DNA of 64,000 nucleotides from the NCBI GenBank assembly GCA_001599755.1, contig BCHX01000007.1, forward strand, positions 868,001 to 932,000, given 5' to 3'. Below the pieces are notes generated by a model. That model had not been told where the DNA came from and did no database searches. It worked only from the letters and a program-made list of their open reading frames with translations. Position numbers and translations under genes: made by a program. The first letter of the stretch is position 1. Each line of letters opens with the position of its first letter. Below, in pieces: positions 10,123-22,258 of the stretch. The DNA comes from Gliomastix tumulicola (lineage: Eukaryota; Ascomycota; Sordariomycetes; Hypocreales; Bionectriaceae).

Positions 10123-13100
10123 CTACTCAGCGTCCCAGGTCACCTTCATGGTGGTAGGGAAGGGGAAGATGGTGCTCCAGTCCTCGGTCAGGTAGACAAA
10201 GAAGTTACCCGGCCTGGGCACCTTCTTCAGCTCGCCCTGAGGCCCGGCGGCCCTCTTCAGACCCTTCTTCCGGAAGATAGCACGGAACAGCTCCGTGAGA
10301 GCAACCTCGCTAACATCACGGCCGAGGCAGGCGTGAGGGCCCTTGCCGTAGTGGATGTAGGCGTCACGGGGACGGGAAGGGTCGACACGTTCCGGGTCGG
10401 GGAAGTGCGCAGGGTCCTTGGCCGCCGAGACGAAGGACACGAAGACGCGGTCACCGGCGCGGACGTTGACCCTGGTGCCGTCATCCTCAGTGATGATGTC
10501 GTCGGCCGCGGCCTTGCGGTAGAGGCCGAAGGTGCCGGCCATGCGGATGCCCTCCATGGCGTAGCCGAGCAGCAGACGGTCCGTCTCCTCAGTGGAAGGC
10601 GAGGCAGCGACCTTGCGGATCTCCTCGACGTAGGGGGCACCAGCGGGGGAGAGATACCAGTCGACAGCCTGGGCGAACTACACGGGGGAACAGTCAGTCA
10701 GCTGTGCACGATCAGGGTCATATCATCGAAGTGTCACTACTCACCACCTGAGCCTGGTTGGGCACCATGGCACCAGCCGTCGGCAGGATCTGGCTCCAGG
10801 TGATATCATACGCGCTCAGCCCGGACTTGGCCAGCCCCTTGGCCATGTTGACGCCATACGACGCCAGCGGGTCATCCTTGTACTTGGGCGTGTACAGACC
10901 GCGCATACCCAGCTTCGTCGACAGCTTGACGTTCATCTCGACGATGGCGCCCAGCTTCTCCGTCACCTGCTTGGCCGTCTGGCGCAGCGGGAACGACTTG
11001 GCCGGGTCGATATCGAAGAAGACGCAGACGAAGATCACCGCCAGCGCCTTGTACAGCTCCTGCTCGGAGAAGATGCCCTTCGGGTTGTCGCGCGTCTTGA
11101 GCGGCAGGCTGAACATGCGCGCGACGAAGTGCGTGTGCGCGAGGTTGCCGACGTCGCGGATCAGGTCGACGTGCGTCCTGCCGACGACCTTGTACGACTT
11201 CTCGGAGAGCAGGCGCTCGGCGATCATGCTGTAGAAGGCCTTGACGCTCGCGCGCCAGCCGTCCTTGTACAGCAGGGCGCCCATGCACTTGCGCTGGTCG
11301 GCGTGGAAGGGGAAATCGCCAGCCAGCATGAAGCGGCTGCCGCCGTCGCCCATGAGGTAGGCCAGGCCGCTCCAGTCGACCTTGTACTTGTCCTGGCTCG
11401 TGAGGACATAGTCGGCCGCGCCGTAGGACGTGATGTCGACGCGCGGCGACGTGAAGGCCGGGCGGTCGAAGGAGAAGAGGTGGTCGCGCTTGAGGTTGCG
11501 CAGGATCTTCTTGTTCTCGGGGGGGATAACCATGGGGTAGTGCGCGTAAACGGAGTCGCCCTTGAAGTGGTTCGGGAACGCGCGGATGAAGAGCTTGTAG
11601 AAGACGCAGCCGTGGTTGACGTTGAGATCATAGTCAACTTCCTTGTAGCCCCAGTTGGTGAGGTTGCCCGGGTGGTAGTCGATCGTGTAGAAGCGATCGC
11701 CGCGGACGAGGGCAACGGCGTCAGAGAGCACAACTCGCGAGATGGTGTACGTCGGAGCGATACCGACGCCGGGCACCATGGGCGTCTTGGCCTCCTCGGC
11801 GACGATGCCCGGGTACAGCTCGACGTTGTCCGGGTGCTGGTACAGGTTGCGGAGAGCATCGGCGACGGCAGGATCCGAGTTGATGTCCTCGAAGGTCTCG
11901 TACCCCTTGAGGCCGAAGTGCTTGCGGAACTCGTTGAGACCCGCGAGATTCCACTTGCGGCCGCGCATGATGCCGAGCATCTCGACGGGCTTCATGATCC
12001 GAGGCACGTTGCGGGCTCCAAAGGCACCGCCAGGCTGCTCGATGGCCGTGGCCAGAGCTTCGACGAGCTCGTCGTCGTTGAAGCGTCCGTCAGCGCCGCG
12101 CTTGAAGCCGCCAAAGGTGCGCTCGGCGGGATCGGCAGGCACAGACGCCTCGAAGGCCTTGAGGGCGACCATCAGCTTGCGCATGTCGACGACGCCGTCG
12201 AAGTCGTCGCCGAGGAGCTGCTTGTAGAAGTCCTGGATCCACTGGTCGTCCATCTCGGAGATGCACGAGTGCCAGCGGTAGCACAGGTTGAACTCGGCAG
12301 AGACAACGTTGCCGACACCAGCCTCGGAGCCCTCCTTGGTGCCGACGGCAACGCCCATCTCCTGTCGGGGATCCAGCGTCCAGGCGGTATCGGCGCGGTT
12401 GAGGTTGATGATGTTGCGCACGTAGTCGATGAGCGTGATGTTGATATACAGACCAGACGTGACGAGACGCGCCGTCTGGAACAGCTCCTCATCGCGCGTC
12501 TTCCACGCCGCGGCCGCCTTGTCCTCGGGCAGATCAGCAGCCGGCTTGGTGAAGCGCCCCCCCTCGTTGATGTCGGCCAGCGTCGTCGCGACGTGGTTGT
12601 GGAAGCGGTTGAACATGATGAGTATGATGCACACGCCCGGCGGGTTGCCGATCAGACGCTTGTCGGCGAAGGTGTCGGCCTTGAGCTTGCCGTCCTTGAA
12701 GGTACGGATCGAGTCCTGGGCCTCCTGCGTGTTGCCGTACAGCGGCGCGAGGTCGAGGTACGACGACGTCTCGTTCTTGTTGGGGTCCTGGAGGTTGGTC
12801 CAGAAGAGGTCTGTCAGGGGTCAGTCAGTCAGCCCTGCTTCTCGCTTCTCGTGTATCAACTAGTCTTGAGGGCTCCCTACCGTGGATGATGATGGTGGCC
12901 CAGTACCAGAGGATGCTGGACACGTTGTTCGGGTTCTTGCGGAAGCCCTCGCGCGCCATGACCGACTCGAAGATGGCCTCCGGGTCAGGCTGAGCGCCGA
13001 GCTGGACGTGCTTGGGCCTGCACGAGCGAGCATACGTATGGCCTGCAGCACCGAGGTAAGGCAGGGTAGGGTTCTATGATATCGTCAGCCCCCCCTTGTC

Positions 13101-13735
13101 TCATCAACAGCTTTTCTCCCCCCAAAGCAACTCACGTTGAAGGCACCGTCCGGCCGGCGGTACTTGGACTCCGGGCCGACGTAGATCAGCGGCGGGTGCT
13201 CGAGCGAGTTCCACAGCTTGTCGATGAAGCTGTTGGTCAGGATCTCCTGCGTCTTGGAGTGGTCCGGCAGGCCGGCGACGAGCTGGATCGTGCGCTCCAT
13301 GAGCATCGTCTTGTCGTCGTTCTGCGTCTGGCCCTTGAGCTTTTCGCCGATGATGTCGAGGAGCGTCTTGATATCTGGGTCACAGGTATTCAGTCAGTCG
13401 TCACTCTCTCGAGCGCATACTCTCTCCCCCTATCGATCTAGGCGAAACTCACCATCCTTGCCAAAGGACTTGAGGTCCTGGCGCAGCGTGGGACGCTGCC
13501 TGACAACCCGGTACGAACCATCGCCCATCTCCGTCGGCAGAGGTCGACGGGATGCCTGGCGCAGAGTCAGCAGCGACTTCACAAGACCGGCCTTCTTGGT
13601 CTTGGGCCCGGAGCCAGAGCTGCTAGGAGCAGCCTTGGACGCCGAAGCAGTGCCATTGGCGTGGTGGCCGTTCGCGCCATTGCTGCTGCTCTGGCCGTTC
13701 TGGCCGTTCTGAGTCGACTTCTCGGTATCGGCCAT
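10123..13735 (-). CDS. Psi-producing oxygenase / linoleate diol synthase-type dioxygenase-P450 fusion, 1,111 aa
   Basis: Five exons keep phase: 13735..13453, 13374..13136, 13073..12881, 12810..10745 and 10677..10123. An open frame runs upstream, but MADTEK at 13735 is the first ATG. The N-terminal half is a heme peroxidase-like fatty-acid dioxygenase with distal histidine in IIIHD (about 238) and the YRWH motif (Tyr 416, His 419) that supplies the radical Tyr and proximal heme ligand in this family. The C-terminal half is a P450 domain with EGIR as the EXXR motif (969-972) and a Cys heme ligand in GPHACLG (about 1044). PNQAQ at 922-926 fits the Asn-x-x-Gln motif of diol synthase isomerase domains. 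Because the thiolate Cys is present, a bifunctional 5,8- or 7,8-diol synthase is likelier than a 10-dioxygenase of PpoC type. Products are oxylipins linked to sporulation in Aspergillus. Confidence 0.93.
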
Positions 13736-16700
13736 GGTGGTGGTCTTCAACAGAGGAGGCAAGTATAAGGGGGGAGGGAGGGGGTATCACAAGAAACAAG
13801 AGGAAGAAGAGAAGAGGAAATGAATATGACGAGAGCAAGAAAAGAAAAGCTCGAGGGGTGCGGCGGCCTTCTTAAACACGCCCTTCTTTCTCTCCCTCCC
13901 TCCCGTCTTCTCCTTCCCCCCCCTCTCTCCCGCCTCTCATAGGCTAACAGCGATGCCGCTCAGCGCCCGTCTGAAACCCACACTTTTGTCTCTCCCTCGC
14001 CGAGGTAGGTAGCGTGGATGTACTCATCGTGCAGGCAATACATCGAGCCACCAATGGAGCAAGTCAGCGCGTGCGGGAAGGGGGGGGGGGGGGGGCGTGT
14101 GTGCAAGTGTGAGTACATACACACTCCGAGGACTATGGCTCAGCCAATCGAGATGACGGTTCAGCTCCATCCGCTGCAGGCCGTCCATACTCATTCAAGC
14201 CACCGAATTGCGCATATCAGCAGTCTCTCATTGGCGCACTGAGGGAAGAGGAGGAGACGGGGTGTGCAAGTGCAAGTCCCTTCTCTCGTCACCGTCTCAG
14301 AGCCTAATGCATGCCCGGTCAAGCAAAGCGGTCCCCAATGAGGGGGCCGGGATAAGAGGAGCCCAGCCAGTGTGGGCAGAGGATGGATAGCTTTGATCTA
14401 CCATGCAGAATAGACTGGTAGTTAATTGCTCCGACTTGGTTGGCTGCAAGAGACAAGCTGCGGCTGGGGAGGGGGGGAAGGGGGGAGGACCCAGAGTTCA
14501 GCTAGCTTGCTGCGAGGAGACGGATGCTCTTGCGTCCCAAATCGATACGAGCCCGAGCGAGGAAAGGCGCAAGAATCGTGGGACGGTGGGGAGAGCTGAT
14601 GAATATCCCCTGCCGCTTTTGGTGTCAGTGATACCCGTGGTAGGGATAGTGTGGTCTCTCCGTCGAGCGAGCAAGTCCCGAGCATCATCACCACTTCTTT
14701 CGTCCCGCGATCAGCGCAGACTAGCAGCTGTACGTCGTCGTCATGACAATGACAATGGGATAAGTCCGGTCTGAGAAGGCGAAATGAACGTGGGGAGAGA
14801 CAATGGCGAGCATCTCGGGCTGCTGTGTCACTCCGGTGGCTTCATGCGTACTCCCACACCCTCACGTCTCTCAATGGGACATAAAAGGCAACACGGCGAA
14901 AGGTATCAGATACATGATGCATACCTACCTGCCTGTCCGTCCATCATCCTTGGCCCTGAGACCAGACCGAACCGGCGGCAACTAGGACCCAGAGATTTGC
15001 GGGGGGCGGCCGCCCAGGGCTGGGAGATGTCGTTATTAAACTCGTCGCGGTGAGACCTCTGTGACTTATTGGGCTGTCTTTTGGCGCGCGCGCGAAGGGG
15101 GGGGTGTGAATGTCTGTGTGTCTGACGGCGTGGATGATAACGAGGGTCTCATGCATAATACGGCCTGCCGCAAACAATGCACATCCTTCACGCTCACCAC
15201 ACCTCCGACCCCTCTTCTTCATAGAATTAAAGTAAGCCCTTCGGTCGAGAACAGGCCTATGCAGCGAGACTGCAGGCAGACTGCAGGCAGCATCACCTCT
15301 GGTAGGCCGGACGGACAAAAAGCACATGCAGCAGAACGCACCACCCACACACACACCTCAACCCCATCAATCAAATAGCGTCCACATCCCTCGGAGTACG
15401 ACGCTGCTGTCCTCTCTGTGAGTGTCCTGTCGTGTGGTGGTGGTCCTGGGCCAACTGGCTCCACATCCATGGAGATCAAAAGTGGTGTGCCGGAGAGCGG
15501 GAGCCAATGGTACGGGCCGGACATTTCTTTTCTGCACTTGGTTGGCCCGTGAGCAGCTTTTGGGCTTTTTGGCTGGACCAGGTGAGGAGAGGGGCCGCCG
15601 GAAGGAAGCTGAAAGGCATGGGTTGGAAGCCAGGGAGGGTGCCTGTTGTCTCTGTGCCCGATATATCGGTGTACGCCATACTGAGCTTATCGACCTGTTT
15701 CTCGAGCACGTAGTTCTCCCTCTCCAGCTTCTCTTTCTTCGTCTTCCCGATCTCCCAGGATCAGCAAGATCCAGAGACAGCAAAGCAAGCGGTGGCAAAG
15801 AGGAGAAAGCACACGGGAGTCGACGATGCCGCGCCCAGGCTAAGCTTCTTCGAGGCCCTGCATCCAGGCTACGGTGACGGTTGATTAACAGACCCACCGT
15901 CCTGCCCAAGAGCGGTAGGCCCTGTCGCCCATCGCGAGCCAGAGGCCAGCTGAAGACAGGTCTGGGAAATCAGTTTCGTTTGCTGGGATTTTTTTTGGAT
16001 TTTTTTTTGTTGTCTCTGATTGGGTGTCAGCTTCGGTGTCCGTCCACGTAGCTTCGCTTCTGAACTATCAACTGCGGCTGCATGTACTCTGCATGTATCT
16101 TCTGCACCTTGTCGTTAGGACAGTCTCGATCGAGAGGAGGGGAGTGAGGAGAGAAATAGACGTCCTCGTGATCGTTCCCTGCCCTGCCTGCATCGTGCAT
16201 GGAGGGAGGAAGTGAGGCCCGGCTTGACAGGCTCAGTCGTATTAGCGAAGAGCACATTTCCCCCTCTTCTCTTCTCCATACGTTTTTCCCATTTTCCGGC
16301 ACCGCTTGGAATGCGGATCTGAACAATGGCCTGGCTGGTTGGCGTCATGCAAGGAGTGAGATGTGCAGTTGTCTTGGATATTGGATGTTGTCTCACCCCG
16401 AACTGGTCGCTTATATCATGCCACGTTGACCTCATGGAGACGAACTAGTAGGCCGTGGCTGAGACAATTGAGAAGCTAATCTGGTGTTTCCAAGACACCG
16501 AAAGAAAAGAAAAGGCAGACAGATTTCGCAACTTACCAAGTATAGGGTAGCAATATAGCTCACGGTGTTAGACCCGACGACCTCCCCTCACGACTCGGGC
16601 GGTGATTATGGCTCCTCGACCTGCTTCATCGCTATGTAAATATTCTTTTTATGTATGAGTCTCTTCGCAGAGACCGGTTCTATTGAAAAGTGTAAACAGC

Positions 16701-16889
16701 CAAAGACCTGCGCCATGCTTTCCCTATCCCGTCCAAAACCATGACCTGAGAACCTGACGAATCGGCCGTTTCGTTGTAGATGGCGCTCCCACGACGTACT
16801 CATAGGCGACCAACTAGATCGAGTCCGAGCAGCGGCCATCTATTCCCTGGTTGTATTCAGCAGAGCACACATCTATCCGAGCATATGTT
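13736..16889. other. Long gene-poor region with homopolymer tracts
   Basis: About 3.1 kb upstream of the oxygenase gene holds polypyrimidine stretches and a G16 run at 14080..14095. No complete gene was supported. One minus-strand segment at 15754..15652 encodes a clear leucine heptad pattern and may be an isolated exon. It is listed separately. Confidence 0.5.
15652..15754 (-). other. Possible orphan exon encoding a leucine-heptad helix
   Basis: On the minus strand this stretch reads EIGKTKKEKLERENYVLEKQ followed by VDKLSMAYTDISGT. Leucines fall at exact seven-residue spacing, with charged residues between, as in a short coiled coil or leucine zipper. The frame stays open downstream to 15476 but loses this character. 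Upstream, TGA closes the frame just before GAG ATC, next to a possible GGGAG acceptor preceded by TGCTGAT. No convincing first exon was found, so this may be part of a small coiled-coil gene, a pseudogene or chance. Confidence 0.3.
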
Positions 16890-18495
16890 CTATTTGTCTC
16901 GCAAGTCATATACGGTGAATGGCAGCTTGTCGGTTTCGATGACGTGCCCATTCTTACCCATGGCCGATGTCTCTATGTTGTTGATCGAATGTGGGTGGAA
17001 AGTCTCCTTTCTGTCGCACTCGAGGATGTGACGGAGACCTGGCGGGTGCGTCAAGCGGAAGATGCCATAGCTATGGGAAGGAGGTGTTAGTACTGTGATG
17101 TCCCAACTCTCGATAGCAGTTTGAGGGAAAGGGAGACTTACTCCCCGTATCTCGGTGCGCAAACAATGGCGATACTCTCAGGTGTCAACACCTGGAACGA
17201 GGCGTGCGTGTGCAGATCCCGTGAACTCATGAAGCACGTCTGCGTCGGGTGCGTGTGAATCCAGCCGACCTGCCACAGATCGCCCTCCTTTTCGCAGTGG
17301 TCAATAACCTTCTCCTCGTTGATCATCTCGCACGTGTCCGACGTCGATCGCTGATCCGGGATGAGCAGGCTCCGGATAAACCACGCGTTGTTGACCACGG
17401 TGCCTAGCAGGATGCCGCATGTCTCCAACCCCATGTTTGTCTTGGGTGCAGCGATCTCGAGGAACTCTGTCATGAGGCCCTTGGGCACAAAGACGCTGCG
17501 CATCGGCTCGCCATTCTCGAGATACCCGCCAGGCTTGAATGTCGTGCGCTTCTCCTTCTTTGTGGGGAGAGCCGGCGCCTCGACGGTCGTTTTCGGCGGC
17601 AGTGAGGGCGGTGACTGAAGTTGCGAGTCGGCTGGGGCGGGGATGAGGGGCTTGTAGTCGCTCAAGGCCTCCTTCCTTGGGATCTCTGGCGGGAATCTGC
17701 TGTCCTTGTTTGCCGGCGACTCGTCGTATTCGGCGGAGCGCAGAGGCTCTTTGGGGGGTCGGGATGGCTGCGAGGGCTGCGAGGACACAGAAGACTGCGA
17801 TGTGCTTCTGTCGTAGTCGACCGGCCGCGATTTGTTAATCGACGGATAGCTGTAGTGCTGGGATACAACCGGCGCCGACTCCTCCTCCCTGTATCTGGAC
17901 GCGCGAGAGTCGAGCTGCCACCTCGCTGCCTCCATCTGCGCCTGCAAGTCTTGGTCTTGAGACGGAGGGGGAGCCCGGTCCTGGTCCCACCTCCCGCCAC
18001 GCCTGCGCGCGTCAACCTCATCTTGTGTGATGCCGGCCTGTCTCGTCGCCCGTCTCGCCGTGTCTCGCCTCGTGATTTCCCTTGTTGCTAGATCGACCGC
18101 TAGATCCCGATGTTCGGAGGCGTCCAAAATCTTCGCATTGCCACTCAGAGCCGGATCGATGGACGCAAAATCCTCGTAGGTCGATGCCTGGGAGGTAGAC
18201 TGGCTGATCTTGTCGGCCGGCCTCATGCGCTCCCACTCGTCGTGTTTCCTGTTGATCTCGGGCTTCAGGGACTCGAGCTCCTTGAGGGCGGTAGGAACCT
18301 GTCTGGCGAGCTTCTTGCATTCTCGCTGCTTCTCGAAATCGGTCTTGTATTCGGGGTGCGTAGGTAGGTGCTGGATGATGAGCGTCGAGTAGCGGTAGAG
18401 CATAATATACGCCTGCGCGACGACTCCATCACGGATCGCAGTGTCGGCCTGGAGGGAGCCACGGGTCAGTACACACACATAACGATGAGCGCGGT

Positions 18496-18530
<35 letters not shown>

Positions 18531-18661
18531 GGAGTACCTACCTCTAACCGTAGGAAATGTGCCGTTCGGATCCAGTACTTAAGCGGAATGTGGTGGTTGA
18601 AGGTGAACTGCTCCGCGCGGAGAACCAGCTCGGAGACCTGGAGAGGCCGAGCTGGCTCCAT
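16890..18661 (-). CDS. AMSH/STAMBP-family JAMM deubiquitinase, 535 aa
   Basis: Exons are 18661..18542, 18448..17142 and 17070..16890, all in phase. The N-terminus (RAEQFTFNHHIPLKYWIRTA, AQAYIMLYRYSTLIIQHLP) matches the helical USP8-dimerisation/MIT-like region of AMSH proteins. A long disordered Ser/Pro-rich linker follows. The C-terminal JAMM zinc metalloprotease core shows GLETCGILLG with the catalytic Glu, then HTHPTQTCFMSSRDLHTH, giving zinc ligands His 438, His 440 and Asp 451, and closes with YGIFRLTHPPG. Such enzymes cut Lys63-linked ubiquitin chains on endosomal cargo (Sst2 in fission yeast, AMSH in animals). The first intron (93 nt) has no stop and keeps frame, so unspliced mRNA would encode 31 extra residues. 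Vps4 of the same pathway lies about 2 kb away. Confidence 0.92.
18496..18530. repeat. TGGC tetranucleotide repeat inside intron 1 of the AMSH-type gene
   Basis: Eight TGGC units plus TGG lie within the 93-nt first intron. On the coding strand they would read as Gln-Pro-Ala-Ser-type repeats if the intron were retained. Slippage by one unit would change the intron length by 4 nt and break that frame. Confidence 0.9.
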
Positions 18662-19326
18662 GGTGGTCGCGGTCGCACTGCTGCTGTTCGAGATTGAATG
18701 TGTAACCGTCGGCGATTGTCGGTGATTCTTCTAGAGTCGCGCCCTTCCGTAGAGGATATTTAGGCGTCGCGCGGCGGGTAGAAGCTCGTGGCGAACATGC
18801 TGCAGCGCGCGCGCGAGTCGTCAGCTCAGCCAGGCTCCAGTATTGCAGCCTAAGCGACAAGGCAGGGAGGGAGTCAGGACGGAGGTTACTCGTCTTGGAT
18901 TGTGCTTACGTTCTGTTGCCGGGATCGAATATCAGTAAGTCGTGCGCTCTATCAATGAGGGTGAGGTTCGCTGGACAATGAAATAAAGAAGCAGCACGCT
19001 GCCATGCTTTGTAACGGCATTCGGTTCGTGGGGCTGTTTTGCTGCAAGAATGCATCACTGGCGGCACACTGAAGTTGACCCCGCCATGATCCGAGCTCAA
19101 CGGCCAAATATGCACTTATCGGGTGTATCCACTATAGCAAGCGAAGCAGAAATCGAGAAGCTTCTCTGGCGTTGGGCAAGATAAGAATGGTCTGAGAGTG
19201 CACACATACGGATTTCACCGTGGAATGGATCTGGATCGAGTTGATGATGAATACGCATAGTCGGTCCCTTGTGTGTTGAGCTGCCCTGAGGCACAGGAGG
19301 AAGTGGCTGTGTTCTGGTGCTACCTC
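18662..19326. other. Intergenic spacer with a partial tRNA-like stretch
   Basis: This 0.66-kb spacer lies upstream of the deubiquitinase gene and downstream of prefoldin 6. Minus-strand bases at about 18955..18907 contain a box-A-like TGATAGAGCGC and a box-B-like ATTCGATCCC, but no acceptor stem or complete anticodon arm can be folded by eye. It is not called as a functional tRNA. Confidence 0.35.
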
Positions 19327-19929
19327 TCATGCTGCCGCCGGTTGGCCTTGACCCTGCAGTGATGACTGAAGCTGGATAATCTCCATCTTCTTCTTCTCAG
19401 TCTTGTCCTGGAACTCCTTGATCTGGTCCTCCAATCTCGATCTATTAGAAGCGTGGGGCATTAGTACTTCGATGATGCTCCTATGGTCAACTATCAACCA
19501 CCGAGGTGTACTCACATTTCCCCGTTGATGAAGTCTAGCCGACCTTTGACGGTGCTCTCAGCCTCGACCTTGTCCTGCTTTAACAGGACCGGCCCGACAA
19601 GCTTGTAGATCGTCTCGCCCTCATCGAGGTTCTCAAACTCCTATGGTCTCTCGTCAGCACAACATGGTCTTACGGTATCTCATCCCTTATACACGAGAGA
19701 ATAGCGTGCATGACGGGAAGACGGAAGGGAGAGTGCACCTTTTGAACCCCCACATTCTCCTGTTTCTGGCCCTCTAGCTTCTGCCGCGATGCGACTGTGC
19801 TCTGGATGTCTGTGGCCTGGTCAGCAACTGACACAAGACTCGCGGCCACTCTCGGGACGCACCTTGCTGCAGCTTCTGGAACTCATCCGATAGGGTCTGA
19901 AGGCGGGCCTGGGGGTCGGTGGACGCCAT
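19327..19929 (-). CDS. pfd6: Prefoldin subunit 6, 125 aa
   Basis: Four exons join in phase: 19929..19863, 19809..19739, 19640..19516 and 19441..19327. The protein is of beta-prefoldin type: an N-terminal helix (ARLQTLSDEFQKLQQDIQST), a central hairpin region with ENLDEGETIYKLVGPVLLKQ, and a C-terminal helix (LDFINGEISRLEDQIKEFQDK) ending in a Gln/Ala tail. Length and the QxNExVxxEF-type centre fit prefoldin 6 (Yke2). It is one of six subunits of the cytosolic chaperone that passes unfolded actin and tubulin to the CCT chaperonin. Four exons in 600 bp make it easy to miss. It is transcribed away from Vps4, with 0.9 kb between the two starts. Confidence 0.92.

Positions 19930-22258
<2,329 letters not shown>

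Noticed and set aside
11129..12889. 586-codon open frame on the plus strand
   Set aside because: It lies fully antisense to the oxygenase exons; the opposite strand encodes all catalytic motifs. Open shadows are common in GC-rich codon-biased genes.
13736..13762. Nine-residue N-terminal extension of the oxygenase
   Set aside because: The frame is open upstream, but its first codon is TTG; ATG at 13735 is the first true start.
15367..15909. 180-codon minus-strand frame
   Set aside because: Its Arg/Ser/Pro-rich sequence is in a different frame from the leucine-heptad stretch and lacks conserved character.
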